A stretch of DNA of 64,000 nucleotides from Halarchaeum grantii (GCF_014647455.2 NZ_BMPF01000003.1:372001-436000), one strand, 5' to 3'. Shown: positions 43,486 to 51,952, counted from the stretch's first letter. Notes: generated by a model not told the origin, from the sequence alone. Program-made: numbers and translations.

Positions 43486-43676
43486 ACTATCCGCTCTCGG
43501 GCGCGACAGCCACAGAAGGGATCCGACGATCCCAAGATCGTTTCTCAAAAGAGAACGGCCGGTCGTGTCAGGTGAAGCGTACCGTCCGAAGTAATCCGTG
43601 GAGTGGCAGATTAGGTCAGGTTCCTCGATGGAGCCCCACGTCGCCTTCTGCTCGTCGGTGAGGCCACTTCAGTAGA

Positions 43677-44003
43677 CTGCCTATGAACGTCCACGCTCGC
43701 GGGGACGACCACCCGTACGCGGGCGCGGAAGCGGGCGTCGCCGACGGGCGCTTCGAGCGGGGGTCGCCCGCGTACGAGCGGAAGGTCGCGCACATCGCGG
43801 CGATGTGGCAGTCGCGGCGGGACTTCGCTCACCAGGTCGCGTGCTGTCTCGACGACGACACCGTCGAGCACGGCGTCTACACGGGACTGAGCGACAACGC
43901 GAACCGGTGGTTCAGCCTCGAACGCGTGCGGACGGAACTCGGCTATCGGCCCGAGGACGACGGCGCGGCGTGGGACGCGCCACCCGAGGAAGAGATAAAG
44001 TAG
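43677..44003 (+). pseudogene. Truncated NAD-dependent epimerase/dehydratase-family dehydrogenase, C-terminal third
   Basis: The frame from the ATG at 43683 encodes 106 residues that read as the C-terminal third of an extended short-chain dehydrogenase: MNVHARGDDHPYAG, MWQSRRDFAHQVACCLDDD, YTGLSDNANRWFSLERVRTE and LGYRPEDDGAAWDAPPE. The NAD-binding Rossmann half and the YxxxK site are absent, and upstream in frame there is a stop at 43659-43661. It resembles the ends of haloarchaeal sugar dehydrogenases of this family, such as the NAD-dependent glucose-6-phosphate dehydrogenase type. Expression as a short protein cannot be excluded, but it cannot be an oxidoreductase. Confidence 0.8.
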
Positions 44004-44057
44004 TGACTCTATGTAACGATTGTACGGGACGGATAAAACCGTTCGGGTGGGGCGCGC

Positions 44058-45065
44058 TCAGGCGGACGTCTCGTAGTACTCGCCGCCCTCGTCGTAGCGG
44101 GCGTCGAGGATGCGCTCGAACTGCGCGTCGGAGAGCGAGACGTCGACGGCGCCGAGGTTCTCGGCGAGTTGCTCGGTGGTGCGCGCGCCGACGATGGGAA
44201 CGCAGGTGAAGGAGGGCTGATCCATCAGCCAGCGCAGCGACACCTGTGCGGGCGTCGCGTCCTCCTCGTCGGCGACCGCCTTCACCGCCTCGAGGACGTG
44301 CCAGCCGCGCTCGGAGACGTAGTAGTCCGAGAAGACGTCGTCGAGTTGGCCGCGCGAGCCCTCGGGCGCCTCGACGTCGTAGGTGTCCTCGCCAGCACGC
44401 TCGTACTTCCCGGTGAGGAAGCCGCCCGCGAGCGGGGAGTACGGGCAGACCGCGAGGTCCTGATCCGCACACACCTCGAGGTAGTCGGAGACGTCGCGCT
44501 GGTAGGCAGCGTGGAAGAGCGGCTGCGTCACGTCGAAGCGCTGGAGACCCTCCGTGTCGGCCTTCCAGAGCGCCTTCGTGAGCTTCCAGGACGCCATCGT
44601 CGAGGCGCCGAGGTAGTTCACTTTGCCCTCCTCGACGAGCGCCGTGAGGGTTTCGAGGGTCTCCGTGATGGGGGTGTCGTCGTCCCAGCGGTGGATGTAG
44701 TAGACGTCGAGGTAGTCCGTGCCGAGGCGGTCGAGCGTCCCCTCGATCTCGGCGCGGATCGTCTTCCGGGAGAGGTTCTCCTGGAAGCGCGACTCCTGCG
44801 TCCAGTAGACCTTCGAGGCGAGCACGTAGTCCTCCCTGTCCCGGTCGGCGAGCCAGTCGCCGATCCACTCCTCGCTCTTCCCGTCGCCGTAGCCGTTCGC
44901 GGTGTCGATGAAGTTCCCGCCCGCGTCCGCGAACGCGTCGAGGAGGTCGTGCGCGTCCTCCTTCTCCGTCTCGACGACGCCGTTCGACTCCTTCCCGAAG
45001 CGCCACGTCCCCAGACAGAGCTGCGAGACGTCCACGCCCGTCGCGCCGAGTTTCGTGTACTCCAT
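44058..45065 (-). CDS. Aldo/keto reductase (second copy)
   Basis: The 335-residue protein has the AKR tetrad: Asp and Tyr in FIDTANGYGDGKSE, Lys in VLASKVYW and His in VYYIHRWDDD. The C-terminal NADP motif is PIVGARTTEQLAENL. It is a paralogue of the protein at 2348-3322 and begins likewise MEYTKLGATGVDVS, which fixes the start at 45065. An in-frame upstream start would add ten residues that are not family-like. It is divergent from the F420-type oxidoreductase gene (97 nt between starts). Substrate unknown; sugar context. Confidence 0.9.
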   Translation of the reverse strand: MEYTKLGATGVDVSQLCLGTWRFGKESNGVVETEKEDAHDLLDAFADAGGNFIDTANGYGDGKSEEWIGDWLADRDREDYVLASKVYWTQESRFQENLSRKTIRAEIEGTLDRLGTDYLDVYYIHRWDDDTPITETLETLTALVEEGKVNYLGASTMASWKLTKALWKADTEGLQRFDVTQPLFHAAYQRDVSDYLEVCADQDLAVCPYSPLAGGFLTGKYERAGEDTYDVEAPEGSRGQLDDVFSDYYVSERGWHVLEAVKAVADEEDATPAQVSLRWLMDQPSFTCVPIVGARTTEQLAENLGAVDVSLSDAQFERILDARYDEGGEYYETSA

Positions 45066-45162
45066 GCGCGAATGGTCACCGCCTGCGACAGTCAATCCAT
45101 CGGTTCACCAACGGAGCGGGGAGCGAGGAAGGCTTTTAGTCGTGTTGGTGCGACGGTGACGC

Positions 45163-46167
45163 ATGACACGGTTCGGCTACTTCGCGTCGCTCGAGGAGTT
45201 CTCGCCGGCGGCGTGCCTCGAACAGGTCACGCTCGCGGAGGAGGCGGGGTTCGAGACCGTCTGGGTCAACGACCACTTCCACCCGTGGTTCGACCACCTC
45301 GCCGACGGGAGCGAGGCCCACGGCGGGAACTGCTGGTCGTGGCTCCCCGCCGCGCTCGAACGCACCGACGACGTCGAAATCGGCACCGGCGTCACCGCCA
45401 TCCTCGAGCGCTACCACCCCGCCAACGTCGCCCACCAGCTCGCGACCCTCTGTGAGCTCTACCCGGAGCGGGTCTTCCTCGGCCTCGGGACCGGCGAAGC
45501 GCTCAACGAGCGCCCGCTCGGCTACGAGCGCCCGGCATACGGCGAGCGAGCCCGGCGCACTGCCGAGGCGATTCGCGTCATCCGCGCGCTCTTCGAGGGG
45601 TCGTTCGTCGACTTCGACGGCGAGTTCTGGGAGCTCGACGGCGCGAACCTCTACACCGGTCCCGAGGAGACCCCGCCGATTCACGTCGCCGGGAGCGGGC
45701 GGACGTCCGCGCGGCTGGCGGGCGACCTCGGCGACGGCTACGTCACCGTCTACGAGGACCCCGAGCGGGTCGAGGAGGAGCTGTTCCCGGCGGTCGAGCG
45801 CGGCGTCGAGAAATCGGCGCGCAACGGGACGCTCGACGACGTCGAGAAGACCGTCCACATACACGTCGCCTACGACGAGGACGAATCGCGCGCGCTCGAA
45901 GCCTGCGAGCCGTGGCGCTGTACGCTCCTCCCCATCGTCTTCGAGGCCGACGTCGCGGACCCCCGATACCTCCAGTCGCACGGCGACAAAGTCAGCGAGC
46001 GCGCGATGCGCGACGCCTTCGTCGTCACGGACGACCCACAGGACCTCCTCGACGTCACGGAGACGTACGTCGACGCGGGCTTCGACCAGATCGTCTATCA
46101 GAGTTCGAGTCCCGACCAAGCGGCCTTCTGCGAGGTCGTCCGCGAGGAAGTGATGCCCTCGTTCTGA
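45163..46167 (+). CDS. F420-dependent luciferase-like oxidoreductase (FGD-type)
   Basis: The 334-residue protein is a bacterial-luciferase-like barrel of the F420-dependent glucose-6-phosphate-dehydrogenase subgroup: FGYFASLEEFSP at the N-terminus, the VWVNDHFHPWF segment near residue 33 (the catalytic His of FGD lies in the corresponding SDHF/H motif), GTGVTAILERYHPANVAHQLAT near 75, LGLGTGEALNE near 106 and PPIHVAGSGR near 170. It would oxidise a sugar phosphate, alcohol or similar substrate with coenzyme F420. Its place among sugar genes fits, but substrate is unproven. Confidence 0.85.
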   Translation: MTRFGYFASLEEFSPAACLEQVTLAEEAGFETVWVNDHFHPWFDHLADGSEAHGGNCWSWLPAALERTDDVEIGTGVTAILERYHPANVAHQLATLCELYPERVFLGLGTGEALNERPLGYERPAYGERARRTAEAIRVIRALFEGSFVDFDGEFWELDGANLYTGPEETPPIHVAGSGRTSARLAGDLGDGYVTVYEDPERVEEELFPAVERGVEKSARNGTLDDVEKTVHIHVAYDEDESRALEACEPWRCTLLPIVFEADVADPRYLQSHGDKVSERAMRDAFVVTDDPQDLLDVTETYVDAGFDQIVYQSSSPDQAAFCEVVREEVMPSF

Positions 46168-46180
46168 GGGCGCACGCCGC

Positions 46181-47059
46181 TCACTCGACGGGGAACGCCG
46201 AGCGGAACTCCGGTCGGCCGGTGACGCCGGCGGGGGCGTCGAAGCGGAAGAGCGCGCCGGCGCCGTCGCCCTCCGTCCCGCGCTCGCCGCCCTCGAGCGC
46301 CGTCGTCACGTAGACGTCGTCGTAGTCGGCGCCGCCGAAGGTGACGCAGGACACCTTCCGCGCGGGGAACTCGATGCGGCCGCGTTCCGCGCCCTCCGAC
46401 CCGTAGCGCGCGACGACGCCGCCGTTCCAGCGCGCCGACCAGAGGTCGCCATCGGCGTCGACCGTCATGCCGTCGGGGACGCCGGCCTCCTCGGAGAGGT
46501 CGAGGAAAGTGCGCCGGTCGGAGAGCGCGCCCGTCTCGCGGTCGTAGTCGTAGCAGTAGACGGAGTTGGCCTCGGACTCGGTGAGGTAGAGGCGCTCGCG
46601 GTCGAGCGTGAACCCCATGCCGTTCGGGATGTCGTAGCCGTAGTCGTCGGCCTCGGTCACCGTGCCGTCCGTATCGAGGCGGTAGAGGCGGCCGAGTTCG
46701 TCGTCGGTCGGCATCGTCCCGGCGTAGACGCGCCCCTCGGGGTCGGCGATGACGTCATTGAAGCGCGTGTGCGTCGCGGACTCGACAACGGTCACGTGCT
46801 CGAGTCGGCCGTCGACGAACCGGTCCACGCGGCCCGCGCCGCGAAAGCAGAGGAGCGAGCCGTCCTCCTGGATGGTGAACCCGCCGAGCGCTATGTCGTC
46901 GTCGAGGACGCGCTCGTAGTCGTCGCGCGCGGGGTCGTAGCGGTAGAGGCGGCCGTTCGGGATGTCCGTCCAGTAGAGGCGTTCCTCGTCGGGGTGCCAG
47001 AGCGGTCCCTCACCGGTGTGACAGCGCGTGTCGGCGACGCGCTCGATGTCCACGTGCAT
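46181..47059 (-). CDS. SMP-30/gluconolactonase-family lactonase
   Basis: The 292-residue protein is a six-bladed propeller of the SMP-30 family. The metal ligands are visible: Glu in HTGEGPLWHPDE near residue 17, Asn in YDIPNGMGFTLD near 147 and Asp in GVPDGMTVDADGDLW near 197, with RFNDVIADPEGRVYAGTM between. It hydrolyses aldono-lactones formed by sugar dehydrogenases to aldonic acids, the substrates of dehydratases such as the DgoD-like enzyme downstream. The ATG at 47059 has a minus-strand CTTTATGTGG element (47081-47090) about 27 nt upstream. Convergent with the F420-type gene. Confidence 0.9.
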   Translation of the reverse strand: MHVDIERVADTRCHTGEGPLWHPDEERLYWTDIPNGRLYRYDPARDDYERVLDDDIALGGFTIQEDGSLLCFRGAGRVDRFVDGRLEHVTVVESATHTRFNDVIADPEGRVYAGTMPTDDELGRLYRLDTDGTVTEADDYGYDIPNGMGFTLDRERLYLTESEANSVYCYDYDRETGALSDRRTFLDLSEEAGVPDGMTVDADGDLWSARWNGGVVARYGSEGAERGRIEFPARKVSCVTFGGADYDDVYVTTALEGGERGTEGDGAGALFRFDAPAGVTGRPEFRSAFPVE

Positions 47060-47113
47060 GCGTCGCCCTACCGCCGACCACCACATAAAGAGTCGGTCGA
47101 CGGGACGGGCGCG

Positions 47114-47845
47114 CTACCAGTACCGCTCGACGACCGCGTCAGCGTGCGCGAGCGTCTCGTAGGAGTCCGGGCGCTCCTCGGCCTCGTAGATGAGCCACGA
47201 GAACCCGTGCTCGCGACAGGCCTCCACGACGGCGGCGATGTCGATGTCACCGTCGCCGACCTTGACGGTGCCGGGTTCGCCCGCGACGTAGTCCTTCAAG
47301 TGGACCTGGTCGATGCGGTCGGCGTGCGCGTCGAGGAAGGCGAGCGGGTCGCCGCCGCCCGCGCCGATCCACCCGAGGTCCGGTTGGAGGCCGACGACGT
47401 CGGTGACGTCCGCGAGGTAGTCGAGTGCGTGTCGGCCGTCCACCTCGACGAGCTCTTGGTCGTGGTTGTGGTAGTGGAGCGTGAGGCCGTGCTCGTCGAG
47501 GGCGCGCGCGGCGGCGTCGAGGCGCTCGCCCGTGGCTTCGACGGCTTCGGCGGACGCGAAGTGCTCGGGGTCGAGCCACGGGACGGCGACGTCCGTACAG
47601 CCGAGCGCGCGGTACGTCTCCGCGACGCCGGCGGGGTCGGCCTCGATATCGTCGAGCGCGACGTGGGCACCGGCGGCGTCGAGGCCGGCGGCGTCGAGCG
47701 CGTCCGTGAGCGCCGCGACGCTCGCGCCGTCGAGTCCCGCGAACTCCACGCCCCCGAAGCCGGTTTCGCCGACGCGCTCGACGACGGCCGGGAGGGGGTC
47801 GTCGACCGCGTGCAGACTGTACAGTTGGAAGCCGACGTTCGTCAT
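47114..47845 (-). CDS. Sugar phosphate isomerase/epimerase (AP-endonuclease-2 barrel family)
   Basis: The 243-residue protein is a xylose-isomerase-like barrel: VGFQLYSLHAVDDPLPAVV at the N-terminus, ETGFGGVEFAGLDG near residue 30, LTLHYHNHDQEL near 125 (metal His/Glu region), LQPDLGWIGAGGGDP near 152 and IDQVHLKDYV near 180. Relatives include inosose isomerases, tagatose 3-epimerases and sugar dehydratases. The ATG at 47845 has CTTATTACG (minus strand, 47867-47875) 22-30 nt upstream. It ends 54 nt upstream of the SMP-30 lactonase start, so it could be read into it. Confidence 0.87.
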   Translation of the reverse strand: MTNVGFQLYSLHAVDDPLPAVVERVGETGFGGVEFAGLDGASVAALTDALDAAGLDAAGAHVALDDIEADPAGVAETYRALGCTDVAVPWLDPEHFASAEAVEATGERLDAAARALDEHGLTLHYHNHDQELVEVDGRHALDYLADVTDVVGLQPDLGWIGAGGGDPLAFLDAHADRIDQVHLKDYVAGEPGTVKVGDGDIDIAAVVEACREHGFSWLIYEAEERPDSYETLAHADAVVERYW

Positions 47846-48013
47846 GGGCCGGTATCGGCGGAGTGACGTAATAAGTTCGGTGGTGCGACCGACGCCGTCG
47901 CGTCCGCCGGCGTGGGCGGCGGCGCGTGACCGGAGGGGAAACCACCAAGAGGACAGCGGCAGAACGGGGGAGCGTAGTGTGTACTTTAGTTCTCGATAGA
48001 CGGAGTGTGGGCG

Positions 48014-49036
48014 ATGACTGACGTCCTCGTCGTCGGCGGCACCGGCCTCATCAGCACGGGCGTCGTCCGTGGGCTCGTCGCGGCCAGCCACGACGTCACG
48101 GCGTTCACGCGCGGGGAGCGCGACGCCGAGGTGCCCCAGTCGGTCGCGCACGAGACCGGCGACCGGAACGACGACGCGCGCCTCGCGGAACTCGCCGCCG
48201 ACGTCGCCCCGGACGTCGTCATCGACATGGTCTGCTTCACGCCCGAGCAGGCCGAGGCGGCCGTCGAGGCGTTCGGCGGCGAGATAACGCAGTACGTCTT
48301 CTGCTCGACGGTGGACGTCTACGCGCGCCCGCCCGAGCGCAATCCCGTCACGGAGGACGCCCAGCGCCACGACGCCGACCACCACGTGAGCGACTACGGC
48401 CTGAACAAGACGCGCGCCGAGGACGTCTTCTTCGACGCCCACGACGACGGCGCGTTCGCGACGACGGTCCTGCGGCCGTGGGACACCTACGGCGAGGGCG
48501 CCCCGCTCAACCACACCCTCGGCAACGGCACCTACTACGTCGACCGCCTGCGGGCGGGGAAACCCATCGTCGTCCACGGCGACGGCACCGGCCTGCTGTC
48601 GGCGTGCCACCGGGACGACGTCGCGCGCGGGTTCGTCGGCGCCGTCGCGAACGAGGCCGCGTACGGCGAGGCGTACAACGTCACGGGCGACGAGTGCATC
48701 ACGTGGAACCAGTACCACCGGCGGGTCGCGGCGGCCATCGGCGCGCCCGAGCCCGAGCTCGTCCACGTGCCGACGGACGTGCTCGTCGACGTCGCACCCG
48801 AGCGCACGGGGATGCTCCGCGATCACTTCCAGTTCTCGACGCTCTACGACAACACGAAGGCGAAACGCGACCTCGGCTTCGCGTACACCGTCCCACTCGA
48901 GGAGGGCGCGCGACGGACGGTCGAATCCCTCAAGGAGGAGGGACGTATCGCGGAGTGGGAGAGCGAGCCGTTCGACGACCGACTCGTCGCGGCGTGGCGG
49001 GACGCGACGGCGGACGTCCGCGAGGAGCTCGCTTAG
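48014..49036 (+). CDS. NAD-dependent epimerase/dehydratase family protein (extended SDR)
   Basis: The 340-residue protein has the N-terminal nucleotide-binding motif VLVVGGTGLISTGVV at residues 4-18, the catalytic region CSTVDVY near 98 and YGLNKTRAE (YxxxK) near 134, and the C-terminal substrate domain (AYNVTGDECITWNQYH near 222). Members act on nucleotide sugars or isoprenoid/sugar substrates. The ATG at 48014 was preferred over a GTG nine nt earlier. Its stop codon overlaps that of the convergent small zinc-finger gene by 4 nt. Confidence 0.88.
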   Translation: MTDVLVVGGTGLISTGVVRGLVAASHDVTAFTRGERDAEVPQSVAHETGDRNDDARLAELAADVAPDVVIDMVCFTPEQAEAAVEAFGGEITQYVFCSTVDVYARPPERNPVTEDAQRHDADHHVSDYGLNKTRAEDVFFDAHDDGAFATTVLRPWDTYGEGAPLNHTLGNGTYYVDRLRAGKPIVVHGDGTGLLSACHRDDVARGFVGAVANEAAYGEAYNVTGDECITWNQYHRRVAAAIGAPEPELVHVPTDVLVDVAPERTGMLRDHFQFSTLYDNTKAKRDLGFAYTVPLEEGARRTVESLKEEGRIAEWESEPFDDRLVAAWRDATADVREELA

Positions 49037-49161
49037 TCGTCGGCGACGGCGAACGCCCCGCCGTCGTCGGCGTCGCAGTCGTGCTCGAAGAAGACGTCGA
49101 GGTCGTCGAACTCGGTCTCACAGACCGCACACCGGAGGTCGCCGACGGTCGCGGTCGCCAT
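49033..49161 (-). CDS. Small zinc-finger protein
   Basis: The 42-residue product MATATVGDLRCAVCETEFDD... contains CxxC followed 12 residues later by HxC (EHDC), a C2HC zinc-finger pattern, and an acidic tail. Small zinc-finger proteins of this size are common and mostly uncharacterised in haloarchaea. The start ATG overlaps a TGA stop of a frame ending HRGYRCPATGEVVA, which hints at a further small coupled gene upstream. Convergent overlap with the epimerase gene is 4 nt. Confidence 0.55.
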   Translation of the reverse strand: MATATVGDLRCAVCETEFDDLDVFFEHDCDADDGGAFAVADD

Positions 49162-49470
49162 CAGGCGACCACCTCCCCGGTCGCGGGACACCGATAGCCT
49201 CGATGGCATGTCGGCGCGGCGGCCGGAACCGTGGACCCGGCCCGACCGCGAGGGGTGGTGTCCGCGCGACGCGTGGTGTCGACGGGTGAGGACAACGACG
49301 TCACGACTGCTGCTTGCGCGCGGATCCATGTAAGTGTATCCCAGAGGGCCACTCGAACGCACGAAGGCGGAAGTAGGAGAGGGAATGGACCCACGCGGAC
49401 GAGTACCGAGGGCGCGGCAACCCGCCCGCCGATCCGCGACTTTTACTGGTCGGGCGTGGACGATACCGAC
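49162..49470. other. 309-nt region upstream of the MFS gene
   Basis: Holds the MFS promoter (CTTTTACT about 30 nt before the ATG at 49471). On the minus strand a frame ends with CHRGYRCPATGEVVA and may be a very short gene coupled to the zinc-finger gene, but no start is convincing. Nothing else is seen. Confidence 0.4.
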
Positions 49471-50628
49471 ATGAGCGCTCGTCGCCGCTGGACGGCCGCC
49501 GTGTTCGGCTTCACCGTCGGCGACGCGCTCGCCCTGCAGGTGCGGGGCGCGCTCGTCCCGAGCCTCCAGCGCGCCTTCGACGTCGACCCCGCGCTCCTCG
49601 GCCTCGTCGCGCCCGCGGGCACCGTCGGCTTCCTCTGCACCGTCCTCCTCGCCGGCGCGGCCGCCGGCCGCCTCGACGTCCGCCGTACCGTCCTCGCCGC
49701 GCTCGCGGTGGCGAGCGTCGCGCTCCTCGCGATGAGCGCCGCGCCCGCCTACGGCGTCTTCCTCGCGTTCCTCTTCGTACAGGGGAGCGCGGACGGCGTC
49801 GTGCGCGGCCTCGACCGCCCCGTCCTCGCGCACTTCTATCCCGAGCAGCGCGGGCGCATCTTCAACGTCTACGGCCTCGTCTGGGCGGTCGGGGCCGCCG
49901 CCGCGCCGCTCGTCGTCGTCGCCGTCCTCGCCGTCGGGAACTGGCGCTGGGTGTTCGCCGTGCTGTCCGTGGCGTTCGTCCCCGCCGCTGTCCTCGTCGC
50001 GCGCGCCGGCCCGCCGAGCATCGAAACGGGCGAGCGCGCGCTCTCACGGGAGCGACTCGCGGCGCTGCTTCGCGACCGGCGCATCCTCGGCGTCCTCCTC
50101 GCGCTCGTCTGCAGCGGCGGCATCGAGGGCTGTCTCTTCACGTGGCTCCCCTACTACGCGAGCGGCTTCCTCCCGGAGGCGTACGCGAACGTCCTGCTCT
50201 CCGCGTACCTCGTCGCGTACGTCCCGGGGCGCGCCCTCTACGGCGCTATCGTCGGCCGCGTGGACCCGCTGGCCCTCGTCGCCGTCCTCGGCGCCGTCAC
50301 CGCGCCAGCGCTCTACGTCGCGTTCACCGCGAGCGGGACGGTCGCCGTCGTCGCCGCCGTCCTCGTCGTCGGCCTCTGCGTCTGTGGGCTCTACCCGACG
50401 CTCTCGGCGTTCGGCGTGAACGTCGCACCCGCGTACAGCGGCCCGGTGAACGCGCTCACGACCGGCGCGAACTACCTCGGTCTCTCGCTCGCGCCCGCCG
50501 CCGTCGGCGTCCTCGCGTCCGCGACGAGCGTCGGCACCGCGCTCTCGTCGCTCGTCGCGCCGGCCGTCGGGGTCGTCGCCGTCGCACTCGCGCTCCGAAC
50601 ACGCTCGGGGACGGCAACGGCGGCCTGA
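49471..50628 (+). CDS. Major facilitator superfamily transporter
   Basis: The 385-residue protein has 12 predicted hydrophobic helices in two halves. The first half carries GFTVGDALALQVRGALVPSL and a GRLDVRRTVLAAL loop (the 2-3 loop motif position). A central charged loop at about 185-205 separates it from the second half (ILGVLLALVCSGGIEGCLFTWLPYY, PAYSGPVNALTTGANYLGL). MFS proteins of this size move sugars, sugar acids or drugs. Being followed by the convergent galactonate dehydratase gene 25 nt away, an aldonate or sugar substrate is plausible. Confidence 0.87.
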   Translation: MSARRRWTAAVFGFTVGDALALQVRGALVPSLQRAFDVDPALLGLVAPAGTVGFLCTVLLAGAAAGRLDVRRTVLAALAVASVALLAMSAAPAYGVFLAFLFVQGSADGVVRGLDRPVLAHFYPEQRGRIFNVYGLVWAVGAAAAPLVVVAVLAVGNWRWVFAVLSVAFVPAAVLVARAGPPSIETGERALSRERLAALLRDRRILGVLLALVCSGGIEGCLFTWLPYYASGFLPEAYANVLLSAYLVAYVPGRALYGAIVGRVDPLALVAVLGAVTAPALYVAFTASGTVAVVAAVLVVGLCVCGLYPTLSAFGVNVAPAYSGPVNALTTGANYLGLSLAPAAVGVLASATSVGTALSSLVAPAVGVVAVALALRTRSGTATAA

Positions 50629-50653
50629 GGAAGGGTGGCGCTCGCTCAAGGGG

Positions 50654-51805
50654 TCACCACTCGGCGACGCTGCCGTCGTCGTGGCGCCAGACCGGGTTGT
50701 GCCAATTCACCTCCTGCTCGGCCATCTCGCGCACGTGCGCTTCGTCGATCTCCACACCCAGCCCGGGTGAGTCCGGGATGTCCACGTACCCCTCCTCGTA
50801 CTCGAACACCGACGGGTCAACGAGGTAATCGAGGACGTCGCTCGTCTCGTTGTAGTGGATGTCCAGACTCTGCTCCTGAATCAGCGCCGCGTGCGACGTC
50901 GCGTCCACCTGGATGCACGACGCCAGCGCGATGGGGCCGAGCGGGCAGTGGGGCGCCATCGCCACGTCGTACGCTTCGGCCATGTCCGCGATCTTCTTCA
51001 CCTCGCTGATCCCCCCGGCGTGCGAGAGGTCCGGCTGAATCAGGTCCACCACCCCCTGCTCGAACACCTCCTTGAAGTCCCACCGCGAGAACAGCCGCTC
51101 GCCCGTCGCGATCGGCACCGTCGTCGTCTCCGCGATACCCGGCAGCGCCTCGTTGTGCTCGGGCAGCACCGGCTCCTCGATGAAGAACGGCTCGTAGGGC
51201 TCCAACGCGCGCCCGAGTCGCTTCGCCATCGTCTTCGACACCCGCCCGTGGAAGTCCACCCCGATGTCCACCTCGTCGCCGACGGCCTCCCGAACCTCGG
51301 CGAGGCGCTCAACGGCCCGCTGGACCGCCGCCGGGCTGTCGATGCGCTCCATCTCCGCGGTCCCGTTCATCTTCAGCGCCGTGAACCCCGCCTCCACCTT
51401 CTCCGCAGCGGCCTCGCCGACCTCGGCGGGCCGGTCGCCGCCGATCCACTGGTAGACCCGCACTTTGTCGCGGACCTTCCCGCCGAGGAGTTCGTGGACG
51501 GGCGCACCGTACTGCTTGCCCTTGATGTCCCAGAGCGCCTGGTCGATGCCGGCGATGGCGCTCATGAGGACGGGCCCGCCCCGGTAGAAGCCGCCGCGAT
51601 ACATCGTCTCCCAGTGGTCGGCGATCCGCGACGGGTCCGTCCCGAGGAGATAGGTGTCCATCAGTTCCTCGACGGCCGTCCGCACCGTCTTCGCGCGCCC
51701 CTCCACCACCGGTTCGCCCCATCCGACGACGCCGTCCGACGTCTCCACCTTCAGGAACAGCCACCGTGGCGGCACCTCGAACAGCTCGTAGTCGACTATT
51801 TCCAT
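50654..51805 (-). CDS. dgoD: D-galactonate dehydratase-like enolase-superfamily enzyme
   Basis: The 383-residue protein closely follows bacterial DgoD in length and motifs. Asp/His are in IGVDFHGRVSK near residue 183, Glu in FIEEPVLPEHNEAL near 209, Glu in ATGERLFSRWDFKEVFEQG near 238, and the second catalytic His in MAPHCPLGPIALASC near 284. The C-terminus NPVWRHDDGSVAEW is the DgoD ending. It dehydrates D-galactonate to 2-keto-3-deoxygalactonate. Gluconate or another aldonate is possible. The start at 51805 has GCTTAAGC (51828-51835) about 27 nt upstream, and the 13-bp repeat array begins 32 nt beyond that. Confidence 0.9.
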   Translation of the reverse strand: MEIVDYELFEVPPRWLFLKVETSDGVVGWGEPVVEGRAKTVRTAVEELMDTYLLGTDPSRIADHWETMYRGGFYRGGPVLMSAIAGIDQALWDIKGKQYGAPVHELLGGKVRDKVRVYQWIGGDRPAEVGEAAAEKVEAGFTALKMNGTAEMERIDSPAAVQRAVERLAEVREAVGDEVDIGVDFHGRVSKTMAKRLGRALEPYEPFFIEEPVLPEHNEALPGIAETTTVPIATGERLFSRWDFKEVFEQGVVDLIQPDLSHAGGISEVKKIADMAEAYDVAMAPHCPLGPIALASCIQVDATSHAALIQEQSLDIHYNETSDVLDYLVDPSVFEYEEGYVDIPDSPGLGVEIDEAHVREMAEQEVNWHNPVWRHDDGSVAEW

Positions 51806-51866
51806 GGCGGCGCTTGGCTCACCGGGCGCTTAAGCGTTGGTCATCCCGGCCCCGTCGTGCAAACAC

Positions 51867-51905
51867 TCTAGTAATACTGACCAGTAGTATTGTTCAGACA
51901 GACTG
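51867..51905. repeat. Third tandem array of 13-bp units
   Basis: Three units follow in register: TCTAGTAATACTG (51867), ACCAGTAGTATTG (51880) and TTCAGACAGACTG (51893). They match the consensus NNCAGTAATACTG of the arrays at 9069 and 23865. The third unit resembles the first unit at 9069 (TCAGACAAACTG). The array is 62 nt from the dgoD-like ATG (minus) and 214 nt from the alcohol dehydrogenase ATG (plus). Confidence 0.75.
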
Positions 51906-51919
51906 TTTGTGTTGTCTGT

Positions 51920-51952
51920 CTCGGTCGTGCGCTCGACCGGCACACGACCGAG
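51920..51952. repeat. Inverted repeat with 10-bp perfect arms
   Basis: CTCGGTCGTG (51920-51929) and CACGACCGAG (51943-51952) are exact complements with a 13-nt loop, just downstream of the 13-bp array. The rest of the divergent region (51953-52118) shows only the alcohol dehydrogenase promoter (GTTTAACC about 29 nt before its ATG). Confidence 0.5.

Larger units (their letters stand above)
42853..43676. other. Non-coding region with palindromes, right margin of the decayed island
   Basis: No protein can be assigned. Contained elements are the UspA promoter, a hairpin CTCACGC-CGTTA-GCGTGGG near 43157-43175, the palindrome GTTCTC-N5-GAGAAC (43199-43215), the 20-bp palindrome at 43466-43485, and a block CCCAAGATCG-TTTCTC-AAAA-GAGAAC-GGCCGG (43531-43562) resembling the one at 35508-35540. 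Confidence 0.5.

Noticed and set aside
35424-43676. Insertion sequence or integrase at the island margins
   Set aside because: Short palindromes are present, but no transposase or integrase gene or target-site duplication could be recognised, so no mobile element is called.
49162-49394. Possible small gene ending CHRGYRCPATGEVVA, coupled to the zinc-finger gene
   Set aside because: The TGA/ATG overlap is suggestive, but no credible start codon or promoter is visible and most of the frame is not protein-like.
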